A stretch of 64,000 bases of DNA from Flagellimonas eckloniae (GCF_001413955.1 NZ_LCTZ01000002.1:3148501-3212500); one strand, 5' to 3'; positions 8,234 to 16,723 are shown, counted from the stretch's first letter. The notes: generated from the letters alone by a model not told the origin. Numbers and translations: made by a program.

Positions 8234-8773
8234 TCAATCTTTTGCTATAAATCGTTCATCAACTGGCATTACTGTTCCGCAGTTGTTACATGTGCGTAAG
8301 TCTTCGGAACTATAAAAATGTTTAAAGTGACTTAAAAAGTCCTTTTCAATATCATTCAGGGTAAAATAGGCTTCATAAAGTTTATGGTTACAACTGTCGC
8401 AAAACCATAGCAGGCCATCATCCACATTCATATCTGCTCTTTTTCTCTCTACAACAAGACCGATAGATCCAGCGTGTCGAACAGGGGAGTGTGGTACTTT
8501 TGCAGGATGAAGATACATATCTCCTGGACCAAGTTTCATTGTCTTTTTTTGTCCATCCTCCTGTATATGTACTTCAATGCTCCCTTCTAATTGATAAAAG
8601 AGCTCCTCGGTTTCGTTATAATGATAGTCTTTGCGAGCATTAGGCCCAGCTACAATCATTACAATATAATCACCTGCTTCTTTGTACAGATTTCTATTGC
8701 CAACAGGGGGCTTTAGGGTGTCGCGGTTTTCTTCTATCCATTTATTTAGGTTAAAAGGAGCCTTTATTGCCAT
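8234..8773 (-). CDS. nbaC: 3-hydroxyanthranilate 3,4-dioxygenase
   Basis: 179 residues. The enzyme opens the ring of 3-hydroxyanthranilate to give 2-amino-3-carboxymuconate semialdehyde, the step leading to quinolinate and NAD or to full tryptophan breakdown. The cupin iron ligands are present at His51, Glu57 and His95, and the second, rubredoxin-like iron site of bacterial enzymes is complete (Cys125, Cys128, Cys162, Cys165). These are the positions expected for the well-studied Cupriavidus enzyme. It is the first gene of a minus-strand operon with DUF1304 and the ALDH7 gene. The tryptophan 2,3-dioxygenase for the same pathway lies at 49842 in a different operon. Confidence 0.93.
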   Translation of the reverse strand: MAIKAPFNLNKWIEENRDTLKPPVGNRNLYKEAGDYIVMIVAGPNARKDYHYNETEELFYQLEGSIEVHIQEDGQKKTMKLGPGDMYLHPAKVPHSPVRHAGSIGLVVERKRADMNVDDGLLWFCDSCNHKLYEAYFTLNDIEKDFLSHFKHFYSSEDLRTCNNCGTVMPVDERFIAKD

Positions 8774-8827
8774 TGCAAAAGTTTTTAGAAAGGTATAAAA
8801 AACCTTTGTTGCAGCATAGGGTTTAAC

Positions 8828-8856
8828 AAAAAAGACCCGTGCAAAGCACAGGTCTT
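8828..8856 (-). terminator. Intrinsic terminator of the CAP-domain gene
   Basis: Read on the minus strand, AAGACC-GTGC-type arms with one mismatch enclose a TTT loop and are followed by TTTTTT. It ends the transcript of the gene at 8894 before the dioxygenase operon begins. Confidence 0.7.
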
Positions 8857-8893
8857 ATCAAACACTTATTTAGTGTAACCTAATAAAACTTAT

Positions 8894-9406
8894 TTATTGA
8901 ACTTTCATAAAAATTTGCGTGAAGTAAGGCAAACCTTCTTTATCCAACTGAACACTCAAGGTAGTATGGGTATATTCACCTTCAATGGCTTCTTTGTGTG
9001 ATGCACTCTTTAACCAACCATCAAGAGTAAGTTCTGCAGTGCTATAAAATCGTGCTACATTTTCACTTACATCTACAGCATTTATTTCGGATGCTATACC
9101 TGATGCTCTTGATTCAAAGTTGTCATGACTCAATTTATTTTTTGATATCATGTAATTATTGTGCGCTTCGGCATACTTGTATGATGTTGGACTTGATTGC
9201 AATTTGGAAGACCCAACTGAAACCCTATAGTCATTTACTAAATCAAAAAGATCTTTTTCCATTTGAACTGGATCAACAACAACTTTTTCGCCTTCAAAAA
9301 GTGATTCGGTAATAATTTGTTCCTCTTCAAGGGAAGAAGTCTTACTGCACATGCTTACTCCAATTGCCGAAGCAATAATCCATAAAGCGTAAAATAATTT
9401 TTTCAT
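8894..9406 (-). CDS. CAP/SCP-domain lipoprotein
   Basis: 170 residues. The signal ends in a lipobox-like VSMC, with Cys20 (MKKLFYALWIIASAIGVSMC) as the predicted lipidation site. The mature part has the CAP (cysteine-rich secretory/SCP-like) outline: LFDLVNDYRVSVGSSKLQ, then AEAHNNYM, LSHDNF and SENVARF, and a late 'GWLKSASHKEAI'. These are the four conserved CAP boxes, including the two His residues of the cleft. Bacterial CAP proteins are extracytoplasmic and mostly of unknown activity. The gene stands alone with its own terminator. Confidence 0.82.
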   Translation of the reverse strand: MKKLFYALWIIASAIGVSMCSKTSSLEEEQIITESLFEGEKVVVDPVQMEKDLFDLVNDYRVSVGSSKLQSSPTSYKYAEAHNNYMISKNKLSHDNFESRASGIASEINAVDVSENVARFYSTAELTLDGWLKSASHKEAIEGEYTHTTLSVQLDKEGLPYFTQIFMKVQ

Positions 9407-9507
9407 TTTCGGGGGTAATTGTGGAGATTGGTTCTAAAAATCTCCTATAGTTCTATTGCTAAACTACTTTCAGACAACAGGTCTGCCAGAAAATATCCAT
9501 ATGATTA

Positions 9508-9519
9508 CGGATTAATCCG
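9508..9519. promoter_or_regulatory. Short perfect palindrome upstream of the CAP gene
   Basis: CGGATTAATCCG is a 12-bp perfect palindrome about 100 bases upstream of the CAP-domain start (9406) in the 211-base gap 9407-9617. It could be an operator; nothing else in the gap is recognisable. Confidence 0.2.
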
Positions 9520-9617
9520 ATGAGTTGCAAAATTGAACTAAACTGGGTCAAATAGGGTCTGGCAGTAGTTTCCTTTTATCGAAGAAAAATGCCCTTTTAA
9601 AGGATTTTGAACAGGAC

Positions 9618-10130
9618 TTAGTTTTCAGCTTCTTCAGAATTTTCCTTTTCGCTTTCAAGGACAAGGCTAAAAACAAAAGCACCAATTTCCTTTACGGGTT
9701 CATAAAAGATGGAAGTGCTCTTCGTGTCATCTCCCACAAAGTCAAAAGAAGATGTAAGGCGTTCAAAGAATATCAAAAGGGCCCCAACGATAATAGCAAC
9801 CTTAAGCATTCCAAAGACACCTCCGGCAATCTTGTTCAAAATGCCCAACATCGCAAAGTCCGCTATTTTAGTCAGGAATTTACCAGCAAAATTTACCAAG
9901 AGTACAATTGCAAAAAATGTAATCAGAAAAGCAGTTATTTTTAGATATTGTTCGTTCCAGTTAAGGTTTTCCGCAAGATAGTTGCCAGCAATATAGGAGA
10001 AGTGTATGGCGCCGTAGATTCCTGCAATCAAAGCCAATAGGGAGGCTATTTCTACAAACAATCCATTTTTTAAACCTTTATATAGTCCCCAAACCAACAA
10101 TATCCCAATAACAATATCTAAAAAGCTCAT
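9618..10130 (-). CDS. CvpA-family inner membrane protein
   Basis: 170 residues from the ATG at 10130, which begins MSFLDIVIGILLVWGLYKG, the typical start of the CvpA family. Four membrane segments are visible (about 3-20, 25-45, 62-85, 100-125). In other bacteria CvpA affects colicin V export and envelope integrity. The frame stays open upstream to 10250, but that extension would be antisense to the divergent gene starting at 10192 and lacks family similarity. The acidic C-terminus (Glu-rich, ending SEEAEN) is cytosolic or flexible. Confidence 0.83.
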   Translation of the reverse strand: MSFLDIVIGILLVWGLYKGLKNGLFVEIASLLALIAGIYGAIHFSYIAGNYLAENLNWNEQYLKITAFLITFFAIVLLVNFAGKFLTKIADFAMLGILNKIAGGVFGMLKVAIIVGALLIFFERLTSSFDFVGDDTKSTSIFYEPVKEIGAFVFSLVLESEKENSEEAEN

Positions 10131-10191
10131 AAATGGGTTTTTAACAAATATAGGATATTGATTTGTACCTTTGAAGCTCCTAAAAAATGAC

Positions 10192-10548
10192 ATGTCAAGA
10201 GACGATAAACTTAAGGAAAGATGGGAATTATTGGTGGAAAAATTGTCCAATCAATTTTCTGATGGAGACCCATTGGAAATGGATGGCATTATCTATTTGG
10301 TGGGGGTACAGGAACTTGGCAATTTTAAAAGGGACTTCAAAAAAGATGAAAAAGTCAATTTAATGCATATCGCCATTTGTAGGTTATTGGAGCCTTATGG
10401 GTATTATGATTTTGATTTTTTTGACGAGGATGGTTGGCCCCACTATATCGTAAAGGAACAATTACCCCCATTAAAAGCCGGGGAGCAGTCCGTTTTGATG
10501 AAGGAGGCGTTGGTAGGATACTTTTTAGAAAAAAAATATATTCAATAA
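10192..10548 (+). CDS. Conserved hypothetical cytosolic protein
   Basis: 118 residues from the ATG at 10192; an in-frame TTG at 10171 would add seven. Acidic and hydrophilic, with no signal peptide or membrane segment. A compact core (MDGIIYLVGVQELG, then FFDEDGWPHY and EQLPPL) looks like a folded domain rather than random sequence, and codon use fits the neighbours. I do not recognise the family. Divergent from cvpA with 61 bases between start codons. Confidence 0.7.
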   Translation: MSRDDKLKERWELLVEKLSNQFSDGDPLEMDGIIYLVGVQELGNFKRDFKKDEKVNLMHIAICRLLEPYGYYDFDFFDEDGWPHYIVKEQLPPLKAGEQSVLMKEALVGYFLEKKYIQ

Positions 10549-10655
10549 CTTCAGCTGAGGCGCGAACTTGGAAGTTGAATAGGTTACCATATAACAAATC
10601 CTTTGAAAGAGATTAGCCAGATTATCAGATTTAATATAAACTTAATTTCTTTTAC

Positions 10656-10686
10656 ATTGTAAACGTTTACATTTTATGTAATTTTG
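10656..10686 (+). promoter_or_regulatory. glpD promoter (-33 ATTG, N19, -7 TAATTTTG)
   Basis: ATTG at 10656-10659 and TAATTTTG at 10679-10686 are separated by exactly 19 bases, the preferred Bacteroidota spacing. A transcript start near 10693 makes the ATG at 10687 unlikely and supports the ATG at 10717 as the glpD start. Confidence 0.65.
10658..10671. promoter_or_regulatory. LacI-family operator (perfect palindrome)
   Basis: TGTAAACGTTTACA is a 14-bp perfect palindrome with a central CG, the form bound by LacI/GalR-type regulators (it also fits the CcpA cre consensus). It overlaps the -33 element and fills the spacer of the glpD promoter, so bound protein should repress. No LacI-family gene is in the window. 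Confidence 0.6.
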
Positions 10687-10716
10687 ATGTTTGCTCCTTT
10701 AACTAATCGCTATAAG

Positions 10717-12384
10717 ATGAAAGAGATTGTTGAATTTTCAAACTTGAATAGGAAGAAAACCATTCAAGAACTTTCCCAAGAGACATTCGACTTGGTTGTC
10801 ATCGGTGGTGGAATTACTGGTGGTGGAATTGCCTTGGACGCAGCCTCAAGGGGAATGAAAGTTGCCTTGTTGGAAAAAGGAGATTTTGCATCCGGAACCA
10901 GTAGCAAATCAACCAAATTAATTCACGGAGGGCTTAGATATCTCAAACAGTTTGATTTTTGGTTGGTAAAAGAAGTAGGTTCGGAAAGAGCCATTGTACA
11001 TAAGTTGGCACCGCATTTGGTCCTTCCTGAAAAAATGTTGCTTCCCTTGATTGAAGGAGGTTCTTACGGTAAATGGTTGACTTCCATTGGTCTAAAAGTA
11101 TACGACATCCTTGCCCAAGTGACAGGGGATGACAAACGGCAGATGTTGGAGAAAAAAGAAGCATTAAAACTGGAACCGCTTTTGCCAAAAAAAATATTGA
11201 ATGGAGCGGGGTACTATGCAGAATATAGGACAGATGACGCAAGATTGACCATTGAAAATATAAAAACCAGTTTGCAATTTGGCGCTAAGGCGTTGAACTA
11301 TGCCAAGGTTACAGATTTCATTTATACTGACGAAAAAGTAGCAGGGGTAAAAGTAAAGGATGAGGTTTTAGGGGATGAGTTCAACATCAAATCAAAATAT
11401 GTAATTAGCGCTGCGGGACCGTGGGTTGATGAATTACGAAGCCTAAACAATTCTAAAAAGGGAAAACGACTGCACTTGACCAAGGGAGTTCATTTAGTGT
11501 TTCCAAGGGAAAAACTTCCGGTAAAACAATCGGTGTATTTTGATGTTCCTGATGGCCGAATGATGTTTGCCATTCCAAGGGGGAAAATTACGTATGTTGG
11601 AACTACGGATACCAATTTTAACTTGGATAAGGATAATATCAAAACTGATTTGGCCGATGCTATTTATCTGATTTCAGCAGTCAACAATATGTTTCCGAGC
11701 ATCAATTTGGAAATGGAAGATATTATTTCTTCATGGGCTGGGTTGAGGCCCTTGATTCATGAAGAAGGAAAATCAGCTTCAGAACTTTCCCGAAAGGATG
11801 AAATTTTCACCTCGGACACAGGGCTTTTCAGTATAGCAGGAGGGAAGTTAACGGGATATCGCAAGATGGCTGAACGTGTTGTCAACAGAATTGCCAGGAA
11901 AATGGAGGAAGATGATGGTACAAAAATCCCAGAATGTACCACGGATAAAATTCCACTTTGTGGAAGTGATTTTAAAAAATATAAGCACGTAAAAAAATAC
12001 ATCAGTGAGGTTTTTGACCGGATTAAGGAAGATGGATTTTCGGAATATGATGCATGGTATTTGGTCACCAATTATGGAAAACAAACCGAAGCTATTTTAG
12101 AAAACTATGCCGCATTACGGAACAAGGATGTTTATCTTAGAATGCTTCGTGCCGAAGCACAATTTGCCATTGCCCATGAAATGGTTTTGAACCCAATGGA
12201 TTTCTTTATCAGAAGAACGGGAAGATTATATTTTGATATTGACAGCATCCGAAATTATATGGAGCCCATCCAAGAAGAATTCAAGAAAGCATTTGGGTAT
12301 GATACTGCCCAACTTGAATTTTTTAAGGAGAAAATGGAGGAAGAATTGGAATCGCACTCCAGTTTTTCATTGGAGCGCGTCTAG
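10717..12384 (+). CDS. glpD: FAD-dependent glycerol-3-phosphate dehydrogenase
   Basis: 555 residues from the ATG at 10717. It oxidises sn-glycerol-3-phosphate to dihydroxyacetone phosphate and feeds electrons to the quinone pool at the inner membrane. The FAD-binding GGGITGGG lies near residues 30-37, followed by EKGDFASGTSSKSTKLIHGG, the family signature. A C-terminal helical domain (about 390-555) completes the usual length. Alternative start codons at 10684/10687 overlap the promoter and are less likely. Regulation by a LacI-type repressor is suggested by the operator at 10658-10671. It converges with the hydrolase gene, with only two bases between stop codons. The NAD(P)-linked partner enzyme gpsA lies 2.2 kb downstream. 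Confidence 0.93.
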   Translation: MKEIVEFSNLNRKKTIQELSQETFDLVVIGGGITGGGIALDAASRGMKVALLEKGDFASGTSSKSTKLIHGGLRYLKQFDFWLVKEVGSERAIVHKLAPHLVLPEKMLLPLIEGGSYGKWLTSIGLKVYDILAQVTGDDKRQMLEKKEALKLEPLLPKKILNGAGYYAEYRTDDARLTIENIKTSLQFGAKALNYAKVTDFIYTDEKVAGVKVKDEVLGDEFNIKSKYVISAAGPWVDELRSLNNSKKGKRLHLTKGVHLVFPREKLPVKQSVYFDVPDGRMMFAIPRGKITYVGTTDTNFNLDKDNIKTDLADAIYLISAVNNMFPSINLEMEDIISSWAGLRPLIHEEGKSASELSRKDEIFTSDTGLFSIAGGKLTGYRKMAERVVNRIARKMEEDDGTKIPECTTDKIPLCGSDFKKYKHVKKYISEVFDRIKEDGFSEYDAWYLVTNYGKQTEAILENYAALRNKDVYLRMLRAEAQFAIAHEMVLNPMDFFIRRTGRLYFDIDSIRNYMEPIQEEFKKAFGYDTAQLEFFKEKMEEELESHSSFSLERV

Positions 12385-12386
12385 TT

Positions 12387-13712
12387 TTATAATCCTGCCA
12401 TTTCTTGTGCCCAACCAATAATCAGGTTAATTGTACCCTCATCCCATTTGCCCTCTTTTCCCTCAAAGGAGTTTTTTGGACTTTCATGTATAGTGTTCCA
12501 ATGGTCCAAACCCGGATATTCATGTAGTAAGTGGTCTTGGTGCCCATTTCTTTTTAAGACTTCAATAATCATTTTGTTATCGAAAGATGACATTATCCAA
12601 TCGTGGGCTCCCCTTAAAATTCTTACGGGAACTTTTAGTTTCTCCCATTGCCCTGCTAAATCAAAATCCTGTAACTGCTGATAATATTGAACAGGCCTTC
12701 CATACATATGTGCTGCGGAATGATAATTGTATTCGGCAAGTGCAGGATATTCATTAACCACTTCTTGATAGGTTTTCTTTTGAATCAACATTCCGTGATA
12801 AAGAGGAATATAAAAGTTGTTCATTTTTTCAACGATTTGCGATTCCGTATTGTCTTGAAACTGAAGAATTCTTCTTTCAATTTCCAGCATATGCTCATAC
12901 CATGTTTTAAAGAAGGTGCCATCAGAAATAACCCCGGCCAATTCAAATTCGTTGGCCAGCAGCGGCGCTAAGGCACTTCCCATGCTGGAGCCGTAAACGA
13001 TAATTCTCGATGTATCAACATAAGGTTTTGACTTCAAATTTTTAATGGCTGACCTATATCCCTCCAAATCCATTAAAAAATCTGAAGTACTACAATCACC
13101 TTCACTATCACCTACGCCGGGTTTTTCAATGCGCATTACGACCATTCCCGACTTTTCCACCAAATCCTTGATGGTTTGCCCCCAATTGTTACCTCTTCGC
13201 CCTTTATAAGTTTCAATACTTGAACAGCTTAGTCCACCAATTAAAACAATTGCAGGCTGTTTTCCAGATTTTTTAGGTTTGGTGATAATGGTTCTTTGCG
13301 TAATTCCATAGGTGCTCGTGACCTCTTCGTAAAAAGTATCGATTCCTTCGTGCTTTTCCTTGCCCAATGGATTGAACCTTACATTGGCTTCAACAATTTG
13401 AGTGTCCCGTAGTGCTTTGATTTTTATATCGACACTTGCTCGTAGGCCATAAGAAACATCACTCCAAGCCTCTTCGTCTTTTAATAGAACATTATTCACT
13501 TCTATGATAATATCATTGGGCATAAATCCTGCCTTTGCAAGCGGGCTGTTTTTCGTTATCTCTACAATCTGCGCACCTGGAACACCCGCCTTTGGACTAC
13601 TTATTTTTGCTTCCCAAGAGCTTCTTCTGGTAAGGTATTGTGATTGTGAACTTGGAATTGAAAAAAGAAGAATAAGACAAAAGAACAAGAATCTATTTTT
13701 AAGTTTCATCAA
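12387..13712 (-). CDS. Secreted PDZ domain - alpha/beta hydrolase fusion
   Basis: 441 residues. A signal peptide (about 1-25) precedes a PDZ domain (about 38-112; 'SPLAKAGFMPNDIIIEVNN' is the classic PDZ core) and an alpha/beta hydrolase domain (about 130-441). The nucleophile elbow is GSSMG with Ser243; a likely acid is the Asp in GAHDWIM and the His in LDHWN. The oxyanion region is IGGLSC. Related hydrolases of Bacteroidota act as extracytoplasmic esterases or peptidases; the substrate is unknown. A PDZ domain in front of such a hydrolase may bind C-termini of substrates or partners. A second ATG one codon later is possible. Confidence 0.82.
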   Translation of the reverse strand: MMKLKNRFLFFCLILLFSIPSSQSQYLTRRSSWEAKISSPKAGVPGAQIVEITKNSPLAKAGFMPNDIIIEVNNVLLKDEEAWSDVSYGLRASVDIKIKALRDTQIVEANVRFNPLGKEKHEGIDTFYEEVTSTYGITQRTIITKPKKSGKQPAIVLIGGLSCSSIETYKGRRGNNWGQTIKDLVEKSGMVVMRIEKPGVGDSEGDCSTSDFLMDLEGYRSAIKNLKSKPYVDTSRIIVYGSSMGSALAPLLANEFELAGVISDGTFFKTWYEHMLEIERRILQFQDNTESQIVEKMNNFYIPLYHGMLIQKKTYQEVVNEYPALAEYNYHSAAHMYGRPVQYYQQLQDFDLAGQWEKLKVPVRILRGAHDWIMSSFDNKMIIEVLKRNGHQDHLLHEYPGLDHWNTIHESPKNSFEGKEGKWDEGTINLIIGWAQEMAGL

Positions 13713-13824
13713 TATGGATTTAAGTTTTCTTTAAAATTAGATTGCCTATTTTTAGCTGGAGGATAATTTATACATAGGCACTTGTTTTTTATGTCAACAG
13801 GGCTCGTACAATGATTTAATATTC

Positions 13825-14577
13825 ATGCAATCCACAAATAGCTTTTATCTCTTTAATTCAAGAATAGCTACCCATAGTGTTTTTTGGGTATTGTACTATC
13901 TGCTATTTGGATTGATTTGGGTTGGCGAGGAAGGGTATTTGGCTTCTTTTTATTTGGAGTTTGTCTTATTGCCAATTCGGATTTTGGCTGTGTACGTCAC
14001 TATTTATTTTTTGCTTCCGCGATTTTTGCTTAAAAGAAAGTTTAGAAGTTTTTTTATTGGATATGGATTGACAATGCTTCTTGGAGGAATACTACAACGC
14101 GTTTTTATCCACTTGTTTTATGAGGAATTATTGTTGAATGATTCAACTACGGGACTGTTCAATATTATGTCGTTGGTAAAAGCAATCATTTTGATTAACA
14201 CAACCACCTTGTTAATTCTTGGAATCAAGTTGTTTCAACTCTGGTCCCTTGAGCATGACAAGAACAAAAGTTTAGAAAGTGAAATCTTGGAAATTAGGTC
14301 CAACCGAAGAACACATCGTGTTCCCCTAAAGAACATACTTTTTGTAGAAGGCTTGGGGAATTATGTTACCTATCATTTGGTAGATAAATCAAAAATAACA
14401 AGCTATGGGAGTATTAAGGGCACACTCAAGGAGTTGCCGGATAATTTTAGGCGCGTTCACAAATCCTATATAGTGAATAAAGCATATATAAAATCATACG
14501 ATGCCATGACCATTGATATTCAGGATAATGCCATTCCAAGAGGAAAAAGCATTTCGGATGAGGTGTTGCTACATTGA
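13825..14577 (+). CDS. Membrane-bound LytTR-domain transcriptional regulator
   Basis: 250 residues. Four membrane segments (about 16-34, 44-64, 74-95, 112-135) resemble the sensor region of LytS-type histidine kinases (note LLPRFLLKRKF). A short coiled linker (about 140-160) leads to a LytTR DNA-binding domain (about 163-250; ILFVEGLGNYVTYHL, FRRVHKSYIVN). There is no receiver domain and no kinase domain, so this is a one-component regulator that may sense membrane or envelope signals directly and bind DNA while membrane-anchored. Target genes are unknown. It converges with gpsA, two bases apart. Confidence 0.85.
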   Translation: MQSTNSFYLFNSRIATHSVFWVLYYLLFGLIWVGEEGYLASFYLEFVLLPIRILAVYVTIYFLLPRFLLKRKFRSFFIGYGLTMLLGGILQRVFIHLFYEELLLNDSTTGLFNIMSLVKAIILINTTTLLILGIKLFQLWSLEHDKNKSLESEILEIRSNRRTHRVPLKNILFVEGLGNYVTYHLVDKSKITSYGSIKGTLKELPDNFRRVHKSYIVNKAYIKSYDAMTIDIQDNAIPRGKSISDEVLLH

Positions 14578-14579
14578 AT

Positions 14580-15581
14580 CTAATCCAGCCTTTCGGTTAA
14601 TTTTCTAAAAACTTTTTTTGGATTTTTTTCTTGATAAAGCACTTGGTATACCGCATTTATTATTGGTGTTTTGGATTTCTTCTCGTTCTTTTCATGTAAA
14701 AGATGTGCACTTTTGGTCGCATAATAACCTTCGGCAACCATATTCATTTCCATCATGGCGCTTTTTACGGTATACCCCTTACCAATCATATTACCAAACA
14801 TACGGTTACGGCTAAAAGTTGAGTAGCCTGTTACCAATAAATCTCCCAAATAAGCCGAATTATTAATATTGCGCTTCATTTTGTAAACACTATCTATAAA
14901 TCGCTTCATTTCCCGTATTGCATTGCTCATCAATACGCTCTGAAAGTTATCTCCATAACCCAATCCATGGGCAATACCTGCAGCAATGGCATAAATGTTT
15001 TTCAGCATGGCTGCGTACTCGGTGCCAATAATATCATCAGAAATTTTTGTTCTGATATAATGGCTTTTCAACTCATTGGCCACCAATTCTGCTTTTGACT
15101 CATCGGCACACGCAATGGTGAGATAGGATAGACGTTCCAAAGCCACCTCCTCTGCGTGGCATGGGCCTGTAATGACCCCAATATTTTTGAACGGGATTTT
15201 ATAATGTTCATGAAAGTGTTCCCCAACAATCAATCCACTTTCTGGAACAATTCCTTTAATAGCAGAAAAGATTATTTTGTTGGCCAAGGGAACTGTAAGT
15301 CCGCCTAGCTCACTTTCTAAAAAAGCCGATGGGATTGCAAAAATGAGAATATCGGAAGATGCAACAATATGGTTAATGTCATTACTTAGTTCAAGCTTTG
15401 AAACATCAAACTGAACGGAACTTAAGTAATTGGGATTATTGCCTTCATGATGCAAATGTGCAATAGCGGATTCGCTTCGCATATACCAGGCTATGTCTTC
15501 TAGATTTTCAGAAAGCATCTTTACCAACGCCGTTCCCCAACTACCTCCTCCTAAAATACCAAATCTAAGTTTGTCACCCAT
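14580..15581 (-). CDS. gpsA: NAD(P)-dependent glycerol-3-phosphate dehydrogenase
   Basis: 333 residues, cytosolic. It reduces dihydroxyacetone phosphate to sn-glycerol-3-phosphate for phospholipid synthesis. The N-terminal dinucleotide fold shows GGGSWGTAL (residues 11-19), and the catalytic Lys region reads AAMLKNIYAIAAG. The conserved GPCHAEE block (about 139-145) and GLGYGDN are also present. Length matches the family. Presence together with glpD allows both synthesis and use of glycerol-3-phosphate. A 124-base gap separates it from the divergent lipoprotein gene at 15706. Confidence 0.93.
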   Translation of the reverse strand: MGDKLRFGILGGGSWGTALVKMLSENLEDIAWYMRSESAIAHLHHEGNNPNYLSSVQFDVSKLELSNDINHIVASSDILIFAIPSAFLESELGGLTVPLANKIIFSAIKGIVPESGLIVGEHFHEHYKIPFKNIGVITGPCHAEEVALERLSYLTIACADESKAELVANELKSHYIRTKISDDIIGTEYAAMLKNIYAIAAGIAHGLGYGDNFQSVLMSNAIREMKRFIDSVYKMKRNINNSAYLGDLLVTGYSTFSRNRMFGNMIGKGYTVKSAMMEMNMVAEGYYATKSAHLLHEKNEKKSKTPIINAVYQVLYQEKNPKKVFRKLTERLD

Positions 15582-15705
15582 TTACAAGAATTAAAATGTA
15601 AAACTAAACATTCTAACAATTAGATTGTTAAATTCTGAATATCAATAACTTATGTTTTTTGGCATGGTGCTTGGTTTATGAGTATTGAATTGAAAAACCA
15701 GAAGT

Positions 15706-16629
15706 ATGAAAATTGGAAAACTACTATTCGGAATTGTATTTATAGGTCTTTTGGCCAGCTCATGTTACACTGAAGTTGTATTTGAAGATGATTTTATAGA
15801 AGAATCGTCATATAATACAGCATTGGTATTGGAAGCCTATGATTTATGGTACATTGATATAAATGAAACAAGGGGAAATGGTGAGGTACCTTTTTTACAA
15901 AGTGCATTTACAATTTCCTTTGACCGTGGAGTCGTATATGCCAATAACAATATGGTTGGTATTGGTAAAACCGGAAATGGTTTGGGAATAGATGTAGGTT
16001 CATATGCCACATTGAATGGAGCGGTTGAGATAAACCATGATATTGATAACCTATGGTTGTTAGAGGTATTTGCGGTAAATAATAGCACATTGGAACTGTA
16101 CGATTCCCGTTCCAAAACATCCTATATATTGAGAGGGTACCAGCGTTCTAATTTTGATTATGACATGGTTTTTTATGACAACATCAACTACTTTTTACAG
16201 GAATATGAAATTTGGGAAAAAACCTTTACCAGCGAGGTAGGTGCTATAAATGAGTTTGATGATGAAAATTATCTTCAATTTTTATCTGGGGACAATGGTG
16301 AATTTTTTAGGTCTTCAATTGATGGTAGTGGAATCCCAATTTCAAACATACAATGGGATTATGAAGGCGATTTTGAAGTTTTTGATGTCGCAAACGATGA
16401 GACATTGAAAACTTTAACACTGGATTATGACTTTTTGGGCAATGATTATTTTGAGCTCTACGTTATTAATGATAGTACTATTGAACTGTATCATGTTGAC
16501 AGCGGAACGATATATGAATTTACAGGTAGAGGATACATTCAATATTTAAAATCTGGAAGTAAAACAGGTAAAAAACGTTCAAAAGTTAAAAATTCTGTAA
16601 TGAACGTTACAAGACAAAGAAAAATGTAA
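15706..16629 (+). CDS. Lipoprotein with two lipocalin-like repeats
   Basis: 307 residues. The signal ends in LLASSC with Cys20 as predicted lipid anchor. The mature part contains an internal duplication: 'VNNSTLELYDS' with 'ILRGYQ' in the first half and 'INDSTIELYHV' with 'FTGRGYI' in the second, each preceded by a beta-rich stretch, so two tandem lipocalin-like or beta-sandwich units. The C-terminus is strongly basic (GSKTGKKRSKVK). I recognise it as a protein conserved in Flavobacteriaceae but know no function. It has a strong terminator at 16686 preceded by the repeated 16-base motif discussed under findings. Confidence 0.8.
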   Translation: MKIGKLLFGIVFIGLLASSCYTEVVFEDDFIEESSYNTALVLEAYDLWYIDINETRGNGEVPFLQSAFTISFDRGVVYANNNMVGIGKTGNGLGIDVGSYATLNGAVEINHDIDNLWLLEVFAVNNSTLELYDSRSKTSYILRGYQRSNFDYDMVFYDNINYFLQEYEIWEKTFTSEVGAINEFDDENYLQFLSGDNGEFFRSSIDGSGIPISNIQWDYEGDFEVFDVANDETLKTLTLDYDFLGNDYFELYVINDSTIELYHVDSGTIYEFTGRGYIQYLKSGSKTGKKRSKVKNSVMNVTRQRKM

Positions 16630-16666
16630 GGAAGAACTTTAGTGTTCGACTATATAGACAAGTTTT

Positions 16667-16682
16667 TTGGTTGGTTATTTAG
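16667..16682 (+). repeat. Pre-terminator motif, copy 1
   Basis: TTGGTTGGTTATTTAG is identical to the copy at 48916-48931. Both stand one to three bases before a terminator hairpin. Confidence 0.7.
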
Positions 16683-16685
16683 TTG

Positions 16686-16723
16686 GAGCCGCCTCAAGCA
16701 TTTAGCTTGGGGCGGCTCTTTTT
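16686..16723 (+). terminator. Intrinsic terminator after the lipoprotein gene
   Basis: GAGCCGCC and GGCGGCTC, extended by CAAGC/GCTTG, enclose an ATTTA loop and are followed by TTTTT. Confidence 0.88.

Noticed and set aside
10130..10250. N-terminal extension of CvpA
   Set aside because: The family start at 10130 is clear and the extension is antisense to the divergent gene.
15706..16629. Nucleotidyltransferase-type function for the lipoprotein
   Set aside because: The protein is a lipid-anchored beta-rich duplicated unit with no nucleotide-binding motif.
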